A DNA stretch of 43,980 nt from Microbacterium resistens NBRC 103078 (GTDB taxonomy: Bacteria > Actinomycetota > Actinomycetes > Actinomycetales > Microbacteriaceae). Positions 19,031-26,570 of this stretch are shown piece by piece. The position numbers were made by a program, and so were the translations under genes. The notes below the pieces were generated by a model. The model ran no database searches. It had not been told where the DNA came from and worked only from the letters and a program-made list of their open reading frames with translations. The stretch spans positions 1 through 43,980 of the forward strand of contig NZ_BCRA01000011.1 in the NCBI RefSeq assembly GCF_001552355.1, read 5' to 3'. Positions within the stretch are counted from its first letter, which is position 1, and the number at the start of each line of letters is the position of its first letter.

Positions 19031-20176
19031 TCAGGAGAAGACCGTGATGCCGTACAGCGCGAACACGAGCAGATGCGCGGCGCCGTGGAGCGCGGTGAGG
19101 CGGCGCCCTGCCACCGTGGCGACGGACAACAGCAGCGTGACGCCGAGCAGGGCGAGATTGACCGGCGTCTCCGCCAGAACGACCTGCTGGCCGGTGAGGA
19201 GACCGATCGCCAGCACGGCCGGGATCGTGAGCCCGACCGTCGAGACGAGGGCGCCGTGGCAGAGGTTGCTGACGCGCTGCATCTCGCCCGTGACCGCGGC
19301 ACGGATCGTGGTGATCGTCTCCGGGAGGAAGACGATCATCGCGATGAGGATCCCCGACAGAGCCACCGGCGCCCCCGCTCTGTCCAGGCCGTCGTCGAGC
19401 AGAGCCGCCATGTCGTGGGACAGCAGGACGATCGGGATCACGGTGATGATCAGGACGAGGGCGCGCGCCACGAGCTCCCCCCGGTGCGCGGCGACGACGG
19501 CGGCGAGCGTCTGCGGCCGACCGGGGACGGCTGCGACCGCCGCTGACCCCGCCTCCTGGAAGTCCCCGCTCTGCGCGCCGGTCTGGCGCGCGAGGAAGAA
19601 GGCGTAGAGCAGGACCGTCATCACGAGGACGGGCACGGCCTGAGCGGGTGCGTACGCTCCCCCTTCGCCGATGAGTCCAGAGACGGCGAAGGCGGCCGCC
19701 AACAGCACGATGAGCACGGCGAGATAGGCGGAGGCGCCGGTGCGATTGAGTCGGAGGTCGCCGCGACGAAGGCCGCCGACGACGAGCGCCGCGCCGAAGA
19801 CGAGGTTCAGGATGATCATCGACACGGCCATCACGGAGTCGCGCGCGATCGTGGTGTGCTCGCCGGGGCCGAGCATGACGGCCGAGATCAGGATGACCTC
19901 GATCAGCACGATCGACAGCGTGAGGACCAGCGTCCCGTAGGGATCGCCGAGACGGTGAGCGAGATGCTCGGCCTCGGTGACCACGCCGAACGCGCAGACG
20001 ACGATGATGCCGACGATCGCGGCGAGGACCGTCCAGAGCACGAGTGTGGGCAGCCCCTCGGCGAGCACCGGGGCCAGCAGCGTGACGACGAGATAGCCTC
20101 CCCAGCCGACCGCGAGTCTGAGGATCACGGTCGGCGTGAGGACGGCACGGAGAGAGGACGCAGAAGTGGTGGACAC
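19031..20176 (-). CDS. Calcium/proton exchanger, ChaA-like ionic transporter
   Basis: A 381-residue integral membrane protein with two inverted halves of about five helices each. The cation-binding signature is in the first half: GDPYGTLVLTLSIVLIEVIL (about residues 76-95), with the essential acidic residue in the IEV segment. The matching motif of the second half is IAMIVFLPETITTIRAA near residue 285. This is the CaCA/ChaA-type layout, exporting Ca2+ or Na+/K+ in exchange for protons. The GTG start is at 20176. It is transcribed away from the tRNA cluster, beyond the terminator at 20258. Confidence 0.88.
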   Translation of the reverse strand: MSTTSASSLRAVLTPTVILRLAVGWGGYLVVTLLAPVLAEGLPTLVLWTVLAAIVGIIVVCAFGVVTEAEHLAHRLGDPYGTLVLTLSIVLIEVILISAVMLGPGEHTTIARDSVMAVSMIILNLVFGAALVVGGLRRGDLRLNRTGASAYLAVLIVLLAAAFAVSGLIGEGGAYAPAQAVPVLVMTVLLYAFFLARQTGAQSGDFQEAGSAAVAAVPGRPQTLAAVVAAHRGELVARALVLIITVIPIVLLSHDMAALLDDGLDRAGAPVALSGILIAMIVFLPETITTIRAAVTGEMQRVSNLCHGALVSTVGLTIPAVLAIGLLTGQQVVLAETPVNLALLGVTLLLSVATVAGRRLTALHGAAHLLVFALYGITVFS

Positions 20177-20257
20177 GGGTGATCAGCCGATCTGCGAGGC
20201 CGTCCCCGCTTCGGACCACTCCGCCGGGTCGTCCCGTCGGTGTCTTTCACAGTGCAC

Positions 20258-20285
20258 GAAAACCCCCGGGAGACCGGGGGTTTTC
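20258..20285 (-). terminator. Intrinsic terminator of the tRNA cluster
   Basis: A perfect 12-pair stem (20258-20269 with 20274-20285) with a four-base loop and a TTTTC end inside the stem on either strand. It lies six bases beyond the 3' end of tRNA-Val(GAC) on the minus strand, so it ends the tRNA-Gly-Cys-Val transcript. Confidence 0.85.
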
Positions 20286-20290
20286 TTCTG

Positions 20291-20362
20291 TGCGCGATAC
20301 TGGGATCGAACCAGTGACCTCTTCCGTGTCAGGGAAGCGCGCTACCGCTGCGCCAATCGCGC
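20291..20362 (-). tRNA. tRNA-Val (anticodon GAC)
   Basis: Seventy-two bases fold into a full cloverleaf: acceptor GCGCGAT with ATCGCGC, D stem GCGC/GCGC, anticodon stem CTTCC/GGAAG with loop CTGACAC (anticodon GAC, the three bases after CT), and T arm ACTGG-TTCGATC-CCAGT. The discriminator is A and CCA is not encoded. It is the last gene of the minus-strand tRNA run. Confidence 0.95.
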
Positions 20363-20387
20363 CCATGGGCTATTCAGTTGTGCGGAG

Positions 20388-20458
20388 AGGTGGCGACGGG
20401 ATTCGAACCCGTGTAAACGGCTTTGCAGGCCGGTGCCTAGCCTCTCGGCCACGCCACC
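20388..20458 (-). tRNA. tRNA-Cys (anticodon GCA)
   Basis: Seventy-one bases: acceptor GGTGGCG with CGCCACC, anticodon loop CTGCAAA (GCA), T loop TTCGAAT, discriminator T (U73, the standard identity base for tRNA-Cys). CCA is not encoded. Confidence 0.95.
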
Positions 20459-20512
20459 GCGAGGTGGATTCGAACCCACATGCCGAAACCCCCGAAGGGG
20501 CTCCTGCACTCG
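20459..20512 (-). other. tRNA-like spacer with a T-arm-like segment
   Basis: The 54 bases between tRNA-Gly and tRNA-Cys contain, on the minus strand, TGTGGGTTCGAATCCACC. This is a T-arm-like hairpin with the conserved GTTCGAAT loop, preceded by a CCCC-TTCG-GGGG hairpin. No acceptor, D or anticodon arm can be completed, so it is not a functional tRNA. It may be a decayed tRNA gene or a processing spacer. Confidence 0.45.
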
Positions 20513-20585
20513 AGCGGATGACGAGACTCGAACTCGCGACCCTCACCTTGGCAAGGTGATGCGCTACCAACTGCGCTACATCCGC
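20513..20585 (-). tRNA. tRNA-Gly (anticodon GCC)
   Basis: Seventy-three bases: acceptor GCGGATG with CATCCGC, anticodon stem TCACC/GGTGA with loop TTGCCAA (GCC), T loop TTCGAGT, discriminator T. CCA is not encoded. It is the first gene of the minus-strand cluster Gly-Cys-Val. Confidence 0.95.
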
Positions 20586-20820
20586 ATTTCGTTCCCGGCG
20601 TCCCGGGCACTTCAAATACATTAGCCGAGGATCGGCGCTTCGCCAAACCGGCCCGGGTCGTCGGGCGTGTCCCGCAGCCTCCCGCACTGTCGGCGCTCAC
20701 CGCCGCCGTCCTCCCCTCCCCGAGCGCGCGGCGGCACGCCCGGGACGCGGGCCTGGTCGGCGCACCGCCCGGGATCGGGTATGCTCAATACCTGTGCCGC
20801 ACGGCACCACAACTCCACAC
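20586..20820. promoter_or_regulatory. Divergent tRNA promoter region
   Basis: No gene is supported in these 235 bases. On the minus strand TAATGT (complement of 20619-20624) can serve as the -10 box for the Gly-Cys-Val cluster. On the plus strand TATGCT at 20780-20785 lies 35 bases before tRNA-Val(CAC). The -35 boxes are weak. A short inverted repeat (20794-20807) lies in the Val leader. Confidence 0.45.
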
Positions 20821-20893
20821 GGGCGATTGGCGCAGTTGGTAGCGCGCTTCCTTCACACGGAAGAGGTCATCAGTTCGAGTCTGGTATCGCCCA
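20821..20893 (+). tRNA. tRNA-Val (anticodon CAC), likely integration target
   Basis: Seventy-three bases: acceptor GGGCGAT with ATCGCCC, D stem GCGC/GCGC, anticodon stem CTTCC/GGAAG with loop TTCACAC (CAC), T loop TTCGAGT, discriminator A. CCA is not encoded; the genome continues CCCAATG. The mobile element starts at its 3' side, and the recombinase gene on the other strand ends inside the tRNA, at its anticodon loop. The tRNA itself is intact. Confidence 0.95.
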
Positions 20894-22553
20894 CCCAATG
20901 TTCGATGTTCAAACTTGCGACGTCCGCAGGTTTGACATCCTCCCCCGCACGCATCCTGGCCTCGTAGGTCAGCGCTGCGGCGTGGAGTTTCGGATCGAGA
21001 AGCGCATCGAACGGTTCACCGGGTTCGCCTTCCACCATGTCGACGTTCTCGACTTCGTAGACATGGATGCGTTCGAAGAACGCCTGGTTGCAGATGCGTC
21101 GTAGTGAGTCGTCAATGCTCATGTAGATCGCGTGCATGTCACCCGCCAACGCAAGGCAGTCTTCCAGGTGCGCTTTGGCTTGGTCATACTCGATCTGGCC
21201 GGCGTCGATCTGCGCGTCGAGGAACGTCAGCCGTCTGGCGATGCGGTCTTGTTCTTCTTTGAGCAGGTCCAGCGGGACTGCCCCCGAATGGTGTGCGTGC
21301 AGCAGGCTCCGGCGTTCGTCACGAAGCTTGTCGCGCTCAGCAGCGAGCGTGTGACTTTCTGCTTTGTTCGCGGCGTGGAGGTCATCGAACTGGCGGACGA
21401 GCATGTGGCGCAGTGCGGTGACGATGTGCTCGGGTATCTGCACACGCCGGTAGTAGTCCTCTACTTGCCGTTCGATGTCCTCGATGGGCATGGCCTGACG
21501 GACGCAGTTGGTGCGCTTGGAGTGCCGACCCGCGCACATGAAGTACGGGTAGATGACGCCCTTGCCGTTTTTAGCATGACTGACCATGAGCCGAGCGCCG
21601 CAGTCGCCGCAGTAAATCGTGCCTTTCAGGTAATGCTCGTGCGTCTGAGTTTTCTCCCCGGAGACTTGGTGCGCGGTGAGGACGTTCTGCACCCGGTACC
21701 AGAGCTCCGCGCTGACGAGTGGTTCGTGGAGCCCGTCGTAGCGAGCACCGCGAAAGATCACGTCGCCCTTGTAGTAAGGGTTGGAAAGCATCTGCTGGAT
21801 CGTGGATAGCCCCGGCGCTTTGGACGGACGTTTCGGCGTCGGCACGGTCATCAAACCACGGTCAACCACCTCACTGTGCAGCATCGAGGTCGAATAGTTC
21901 CCGGTCGCGTACGCCTCAAACGCCCACCGCACCAGCGCGGCACGGTCGGGGTCAGGGATGACCGTGGGAACGTCGCGGCCGAGCTCGTCGCGGCTGTGGA
22001 CATTGAGGTATCCAAGGGGCGCACGGCCGACTGTGCCTCCGGTGGCGGCCTTCTGAGTCATGCCCTTGGCTACCTCGCTGGCGAGGTTGCGGGAGTAGAA
22101 CTCCGCGATGGTGGACATGATGCCGTGCAGCAGCATCCCCGATGGTGTCTCATCGATGTTCTCGGTGGCTGAAACGAGGATCACGCCGGCGTCTTTGAGG
22201 GCGAGGTGGATTGCTACATCGTCGGCGCGGTTGCGGGCGAGCCGGTCGACTTTGTGCACGATGCAGTACGCGACCTGGTGCGTTTTGACGTACTCGATCA
22301 TCCGTATCAGCTCGGGACGGTCGGCCTTGCGGGCGGATTCGCCCGCGTCGATGAACTCTTCTACGACGATCGCGTTGAGGTCGCGGGCTTTGCGGAGGTT
22401 CGCGTCCCGCTGGGCTGGGATCGAGAATCCTTCGTCGCGGCCTCCGCGCTCGGCTTGCTCCTTGGTAGAAACGCGCAGGTAGGAGACAGCAAGGGTCGTG
22501 GTCTCGCCGAGGCGGTCGATGCTGGTAGGTGGTACCGGGGGCGCAAGTGTCAT
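20853..22553 (-). CDS. Large serine recombinase (integrase/excisionase of the element)
   Basis: A 566-residue site-specific recombinase. The N-terminal resolvase domain has SYLRVSTKEQ (catalytic Ser near residue 29) and VHKVDRLARNRADDVAI. The recombinase domain has GRAPLGYLNV and ILSNPYYKG-like MLSNPYYKGDVIFRG. A zinc ribbon follows near 315-355 (YCGDCGARL, then MCAGRHSKRTNC), and then a coiled coil (about 395-470) and a C-terminal tail. ATG 22553 is chosen, with GAGAGG upstream; the longer frame to 22673 lacks support. The last residues, VGDTRLELMTSSV, are encoded by the antisense strand of tRNA-Val, and the TGA stop lies in its anticodon loop. The end of the protein may therefore differ in the excised element. 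Confidence 0.93.
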   Translation of the reverse strand: MTLAPPVPPTSIDRLGETTTLAVSYLRVSTKEQAERGGRDEGFSIPAQRDANLRKARDLNAIVVEEFIDAGESARKADRPELIRMIEYVKTHQVAYCIVHKVDRLARNRADDVAIHLALKDAGVILVSATENIDETPSGMLLHGIMSTIAEFYSRNLASEVAKGMTQKAATGGTVGRAPLGYLNVHSRDELGRDVPTVIPDPDRAALVRWAFEAYATGNYSTSMLHSEVVDRGLMTVPTPKRPSKAPGLSTIQQMLSNPYYKGDVIFRGARYDGLHEPLVSAELWYRVQNVLTAHQVSGEKTQTHEHYLKGTIYCGDCGARLMVSHAKNGKGVIYPYFMCAGRHSKRTNCVRQAMPIEDIERQVEDYYRRVQIPEHIVTALRHMLVRQFDDLHAANKAESHTLAAERDKLRDERRSLLHAHHSGAVPLDLLKEEQDRIARRLTFLDAQIDAGQIEYDQAKAHLEDCLALAGDMHAIYMSIDDSLRRICNQAFFERIHVYEVENVDMVEGEPGEPFDALLDPKLHAAALTYEARMRAGEDVKPADVASLNIEHWVGDTRLELMTSSV

Positions 22554-22634
22554 GAGTCGTGTTCCTCTCACCGGTGGTGGGAGCCAACGCGACGAAGGAG
22601 CGTCACGCGGTGCGACTCGTAAGTGGGAAACACG

Positions 22635-22658
22635 ACCCTCCGGCACGAGGCCGGGGGT
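22635..22658 (-). terminator. Hairpin between the small basic gene and the recombinase
   Basis: CCGGC (22640-22644) pairs with GCCGG (22650-22654) around ACGAG, extended by four further pairs (22635-22638 with 22655-22658) across a bulged T. It lies in the 162-base gap (22554-22715) upstream of the recombinase start. The rest of that gap shows no gene. It probably separates recombinase expression from the transfer genes. Confidence 0.5.
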
Positions 22659-22715
22659 AAGCCACGAGGGCAAAGGGACTGCGCACCCGACCTGGCATGG
22701 TCGTGGCGTTGGGTT

Positions 22716-22910
22716 CTATTCTACGTTGTCGGGCTCAGAAGGCCCAGGATCGCCAGTATCGGGCATGGGAGCGTCGGAGTGCTTCGCTCTGGCGATCGCC
22801 ATGCCGAGGAAGACCTGAGCGAGTTTGTGCAAATCGGGCTGACTGCGTGGGACTGTCTCAACCCGGAAATAGCGGTTTTTACGTCGGCTACGCCTCTCCT
22901 GCCGGTTCAT
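22716..22910 (-). CDS. Small basic hypothetical protein
   Basis: Sixty-four residues. The N-terminus is strongly basic (MNRQERRSRRKNRYFRVETV), followed by a short amphipathic region (PDLHKLAQVFLGMAIARA) and an acidic, Pro-rich end. The ATG overlaps the stop of the DUF4913 gene by four bases (ATGA), which is good evidence that it is translated and coupled. I recognise no family. Its size, charge and place beside the recombinase would fit a DNA-binding accessory factor, but a helix-turn-helix is not visible, so this is speculation. Confidence 0.65.
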   Translation of the reverse strand: MNRQERRSRRKNRYFRVETVPRSQPDLHKLAQVFLGMAIARAKHSDAPMPDTGDPGPSEPDNVE

Positions 22911-23524
22911 GGTACTTCTCCGGTGTCTAGATTGACGCTAGAAATGATGAACTCGTCCTCGATGCGGAGTCGGGCTTGTACGTCGGCGTGCATGTACTCC
23001 ACGAAGTCTTCTTCACGGTTGGTGATGATGATGTCTTCGACTGGATCGGTCGGTGCTTCGCCGGGCCATGCGGTTTGACGTGTCGGCCGGTCACGGTCCA
23101 GTCTCGTGCCGGATGCTGCGACCCAGTCGCGGAGGCGTTGGCGGGCTTCGGCGAAGTCGCGGTGCCAGACGAGCGGCGCGCTGCCTTTTGCGTCCGGGTC
23201 GTAGGCGCACAGCCAGTGCAGGTGCAGTGCGGACAGCTCCCAGACGAGTTCAGGGTGCCGGTGCCAGAACGGTGGGACTACGGCGGCGGGGATCCCGTAG
23301 GTGTGGCGCAGCCAGTGCACCCATTTGTTCAGCGCAAGCCATTCCTCCTCGGCGGCTTCTCCGGTCAGAAGGTTCCAGTTGATCGGGTTGGGTGGTCCCG
23401 ATGGTTCTTCCTGTTCCTGGGCGTCGTCGGGGTCGTAACTCTCATCGAACTCGTCATCTTCGATGTCTTCGGTGTCAGGCTCGTCCAGGTTGAGTCTGTT
23501 GTTGCCTGTCATGACCGGACTCAC
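22907..23524 (-). CDS. DUF4913 family protein
   Basis: A 205-residue protein. An acidic N-terminus (about 1-50) precedes a Trp-rich domain with WNLLTGEAAEEEWLALNKWV, WLRHTYGIPAAVVPPFWHRH, ELVWELSALHLHWLCAYD and PLVWHRDFAEARQRLRDWVA. This order of Trp, His and Arg positions is that of DUF4913, found in many actinobacterial plasmids and integrative elements and of unknown function. I choose GTG 23524, which overlaps the ssb stop by four bases and has GGAAG before it; ATG 23512 lacks a binding site. Confidence 0.8.
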   Translation of the reverse strand: MSPVMTGNNRLNLDEPDTEDIEDDEFDESYDPDDAQEQEEPSGPPNPINWNLLTGEAAEEEWLALNKWVHWLRHTYGIPAAVVPPFWHRHPELVWELSALHLHWLCAYDPDAKGSAPLVWHRDFAEARQRLRDWVAASGTRLDRDRPTRQTAWPGEAPTDPVEDIIITNREEDFVEYMHADVQARLRIEDEFIISSVNLDTGEVP

Positions 23525-23979
23525 CTTCCGATCGCGGATGCTGCTGCCGAGGTGCGCGGTGCCTCGGGTGACATTTCGGGGTCTTCGATCCCGCTGTCCA
23601 GCGCCTCGGGTGGGGTGCGTCGGGGGCGGTCGACGGTGTAGTTGGTGCGGGCTAGGTCGTGGCCGATCTTCTTGGCGACGAACTCTTCAGCCTGAAGCGG
23701 CTGCCCCTCCGAGTCGGTGCGGTCGTAGCGGTGGGTGTAACCCTCGGCAACGAATTTGTCACCCTTGGCGAAGCGGGCGTGCGCGCGTTCGGCGGTCTTC
23801 CGGAACGCGACAAGGTCGTGGAAAGTGGTGTCGGTCTGCGTGAACGATCCGTCGTCCTCGCGCCGGTAGTGTTCCTGCCCGATCTTCATGTACAAGCGGG
23901 CATCCCCGCGTTCGGTGACGGTCAGCTGCGGGTCGGACGCGATAAACCCCGATAGGGACTCTTGCGTGTGGATAGCCAT
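23521..23979 (-). CDS. ssb: Single-stranded DNA-binding protein
   Basis: A 152-residue OB-fold protein starting MAIHTQESLSGFIASDPQLT, followed by ARLYMKIGQEHYRR, TTFHDLVAFRKTAERAHARF and KGDKFVAEGYTHRYDR. This is the SSB order of strands, in a form typical of mobile elements rather than of the chromosomal copy, whose acidic DDDxPF tip is missing. It would coat the transferred strand after conjugation. AAGGAG sets ATG 23979. A terminator-like hairpin lies in its leader, after the coupling-protein gene. Confidence 0.85.
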   Translation of the reverse strand: MAIHTQESLSGFIASDPQLTVTERGDARLYMKIGQEHYRREDDGSFTQTDTTFHDLVAFRKTAERAHARFAKGDKFVAEGYTHRYDRTDSEGQPLQAEEFVAKKIGHDLARTNYTVDRPRRTPPEALDSGIEDPEMSPEAPRTSAAASAIGR

Positions 23980-24000
23980 TGGACGCTCCTTGTGACGGTG

Positions 24001-24020
24001 GCACCCCCGGGCGGGGGTGC
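24001..24020 (-). terminator. Hairpin between the coupling-protein gene and ssb
   Basis: A perfect eight-pair stem (24001-24008 with 24013-24020) with a four-base loop sits in the 45 bases between the two genes. On the minus strand it follows the coupling-protein stop by four bases and precedes the ssb ribosome-binding site. It could attenuate or separate ssb transcription. Confidence 0.65.
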
Positions 24021-24024
24021 TCTG

Positions 24025-25821
24025 TCAGGCAGGTGCGCCCTCGCCTCCCAGCGGCACCTGGTGCAGCAGATTCTCGATGTCGGTGCGCTGTTGACGGAGC
24101 TCGGCAGCGTCACGCCTGGTTGTCCAGGCGCGAAGGCGGGTGACGATCGGTGGTGCGGAGCGCAGCAGCACGAGGCCGGTGCCGAACGGGAGCGTGCGGA
24201 TTACGTCGGGCGGCATGATCGGCACCCGGCGGATGGAGCGTTGCGCGGAGCGGGAGCCGTGGTCGCCGATGGTGGTGGAGTCGGTGATTTCGTCGCGTTC
24301 CCCGATGAGGGTGGTGAGGTCGTGCAGGTCGCGACTGTTGGACGCGCCGCCGAGGATGATCTTCACGATGGACGCGTCCCAGATCGCACCGGCCCCGTTC
24401 TCTGACCACTTCTCCCGTGCTTGAGCTAGTGACTGCAACACCGGCATGGTCGTGATCCCGGTGCCGCCGCCTTCGGCCATCAGCGTGGGCAGGGACGGAA
24501 GCGGGGCGAGGTTCCCGATCTCATCGAGTGCGAGCAGGAGGGGCGGGTCGAGGCGCGCGGCGGGTGATCGTGCGGCGATGCGGCGGGCAGTTTCGACGAG
24601 GTCTTCCACGAACGCCGCGACCAACGCTGAGGAGTTGTTCGCCCCGGCCCCGGTGGCCAGCAGATACACCGTGCCCCGTTTACGGAGGAACGCTTCGGGA
24701 TCAAACTGCTCCTCCGGGCCGGGACTCACCGCGTCAAGCACGCGCGGATCAGCAAGGGCTGCAAGCGAGAGGGAGACGCCTTGCCAGATGGAGTCGCGGG
24801 TTCGGGGGTCGGAGTCGATCATCGCTTGCAGCGAGTCCGCCCACCCGGTCGCCGCTCTCGGGTTGGCGGTGAGGATCGCGACCGCATCGGACGCAGCAGC
24901 AGGGTCGAGCGTCCACCGGAACAGCTCTGCCGGTGAACGGCGATCGAGGGCAGCGGCGTGCAGGAGCGCTTGGAGGGCGGTGCGGGTTTTGCCTTCCCAG
25001 AAGTCGCCGCCTTCAACACCGCCGGCCGAGAGCCCGGTGCCTGCGGCGAGTCCGGTGGCGCGGATCATCGCCGTCAGAGGGTCATCACATCCGCGGATGG
25101 GTGACCAGCGCAGCCCTGCCGGGATGCCTTCGGCCAGGCGTTGCGGGTCAAACACCGCCACCGGCCCGTGGTTCTGCCGTGCACGGAGCGTCGCGGTGAG
25201 GTTGTCTGGGCGGGTGGAGGTGGTGATGACCGCGCCGGGCGCGTCCAAGATCGCGTTGATGACGATATGTAGGCCTTTCCCGGAGCGGGGTGGGCCGATG
25301 AGGAGGATCGAGTCCTCGACGCTCGCCCACACTTCGGCACCTCGGGACACCCCGAGCCGGTATCCGACATCCCCCGGCGTGGGCTTCGCGAGCGAAGGCC
25401 GAAGCTGGTGCGCGCGGCGAAGTAGCGCCTTCTCGGACGCGGCACTATGCACATCGGTGCGGGTGGCGATCCCGACGATCCGATACGGGTCGACCTTCGT
25501 TTGCCTCCCGTGCTCGCGCATCGCCTGCCACACCCACCACAAGGCTGTGCCGACGGCAAGCATCAGTAGTCCGGCGGTGATCCAGTACACGACAGGGTGC
25601 AGTCTGTCCGCGCCGAGCGGCACACCGGGATCGGCGGGATTGAGCAGCACCCCGAGACCTGCTTCGATACCACCTGTGGGTTGCGCGATCCCCGTGACCC
25701 ATGCGGCGAAAGAGCCTGCGCCGCGGAGGATGCCGGCGAGGATCGCGGCGGCAATGAGGACGAGGATGCCGAGGTTTGTGAGCTCATCTCCCAGCACACC
25801 GCCCTGACGCGGGGTGCTCAT
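24025..25821 (-). CDS. Type IV coupling protein, VirD4/TraG family ATPase
   Basis: A 598-residue membrane ATPase that would bring the relaxase-DNA complex to the transfer channel. The N-terminus has membrane helices near 12-35 and 67-85. Walker A is ILLIGPPRSGKGLHIVINAI near 172-190, and Walker B is LLLALDEIGNLAPLPSLPTL near 430. The TraG/VirD4 pattern GITTMPVLQSLAQAREKW follows. No relaxase is seen nearby. The ATG overlaps the stop of the upstream 200-residue gene by four bases (ATGA), so the two are coupled. Confidence 0.92.
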   Translation of the reverse strand: MSTPRQGGVLGDELTNLGILVLIAAAILAGILRGAGSFAAWVTGIAQPTGGIEAGLGVLLNPADPGVPLGADRLHPVVYWITAGLLMLAVGTALWWVWQAMREHGRQTKVDPYRIVGIATRTDVHSAASEKALLRRAHQLRPSLAKPTPGDVGYRLGVSRGAEVWASVEDSILLIGPPRSGKGLHIVINAILDAPGAVITTSTRPDNLTATLRARQNHGPVAVFDPQRLAEGIPAGLRWSPIRGCDDPLTAMIRATGLAAGTGLSAGGVEGGDFWEGKTRTALQALLHAAALDRRSPAELFRWTLDPAAASDAVAILTANPRAATGWADSLQAMIDSDPRTRDSIWQGVSLSLAALADPRVLDAVSPGPEEQFDPEAFLRKRGTVYLLATGAGANNSSALVAAFVEDLVETARRIAARSPAARLDPPLLLALDEIGNLAPLPSLPTLMAEGGGTGITTMPVLQSLAQAREKWSENGAGAIWDASIVKIILGGASNSRDLHDLTTLIGERDEITDSTTIGDHGSRSAQRSIRRVPIMPPDVIRTLPFGTGLVLLRSAPPIVTRLRAWTTRRDAAELRQQRTDIENLLHQVPLGGEGAPA

Positions 25822-26420
25822 TGCGGGCGTCCGATTACGAACGTCCCGGAGATTCGGCCGAGCAAGATGATCTCGCCGGTCGGTGACGTGGCGAGTTGTT
25901 CCAGGGTGAGGAGGGCGCGGGCGGTGCCGTCATTGCCGGCGTCGCTGTGCGTGTGGACGATCGCGACGGCGACATCCTCACCCGGCACGAACCCTTCGCC
26001 GACCACCTGATGCACCACCGGCATGGTCGCCGCTGTCGGTTGGGTGATGGCCAGTGGAGACGCATCGGGCGGTGGTGACGTGATGGATGCCGGTGGGGGG
26101 TCGGTGCGGCGGGTGCGGGGTGGGGTGATGATGTCGGTGAAGGTCGAGCCGTCGGCTTCGCGGACCTGGACACGCAACGGGGTCTGCAGCCGGGTGGTGA
26201 GTGCGTCGAGGATCGCGGGGAAGGATTCGCGGCGCCACGGCGGAGCGAACGGTGCTGGGGCGTGCGGGGTGCCGTCGATGGTCACGGTCATCGTGCCATC
26301 GACGGCCACGGTGAACTCCACCACCGGCACTGCCATCGGCCCCTCGGGAGTGCTCGGCGACCCTGGTGCTTCGTCGGGAGAGGTCGGGGTGGTTCGGCGG
26401 TAGCGGGGTTTCGGGGTCAC
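25818..26420 (-). CDS. Hypothetical protein coupled to the VirD4-like gene
   Basis: A 200-residue soluble protein. The N-terminal 28 residues are basic and Pro-rich. A beta-rich stretch follows (VVEFTVAVDGTMTVTIDGTP), then a segment with RRESFPAILDALTTRLQTPL, a Pro-rich linker (about 110-135) and a C-terminal beta domain ending EIILLGRISGTFVIGRPQ. No catalytic motif or membrane helix is visible. The GTG start at 26420 is preceded by AAAGGA. The stop overlaps the coupling-protein start, so a role in coupling or in regulating transfer is likely but unproven. I do not recognise a named family. Confidence 0.7.
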   Translation of the reverse strand: MTPKPRYRRTTPTSPDEAPGSPSTPEGPMAVPVVEFTVAVDGTMTVTIDGTPHAPAPFAPPWRRESFPAILDALTTRLQTPLRVQVREADGSTFTDIITPPRTRRTDPPPASITSPPPDASPLAITQPTAATMPVVHQVVGEGFVPGEDVAVAIVHTHSDAGNDGTARALLTLEQLATSPTGEIILLGRISGTFVIGRPQ

Positions 26421-26489
26421 AGGGTGTCCTTTCTGACGTGGGCACGGGTCGTCATGCAGGTGCGCCGACTGGTACCGGTGCAGAAAGGT

Positions 26490-26565
26490 GGGAGGGCACG
26501 ACCCTGGGGTGGTTCGTGCCCTCCCTGAGCTGACCTGCCCTACTGGGGGTGCCGGGCAGTTCAGC
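26490..26565 (-). terminator. Tandem hairpins after the surface-protein gene
   Basis: Two hairpins follow the surface-protein stop on the minus strand. The first (26529-26540 with 26554-26565) has 11 of 12 pairs and a 13-base loop. The second (26490-26501 with 26514-26525) has 12 perfect pairs and a 12-base loop. Together they should stop most read-through into the gene at 26420, which therefore probably has its own promoter in 26421-26489. Confidence 0.7.
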
Positions 26566-26570
26566 CGTCT

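Noticed and set aside
20136..20700. Several open frames across the tRNA cluster on both strands
   Set aside because: They read through tRNA genes, giving tRNA-derived peptides such as ETRTRDPHLGKV; they do not encode proteins.
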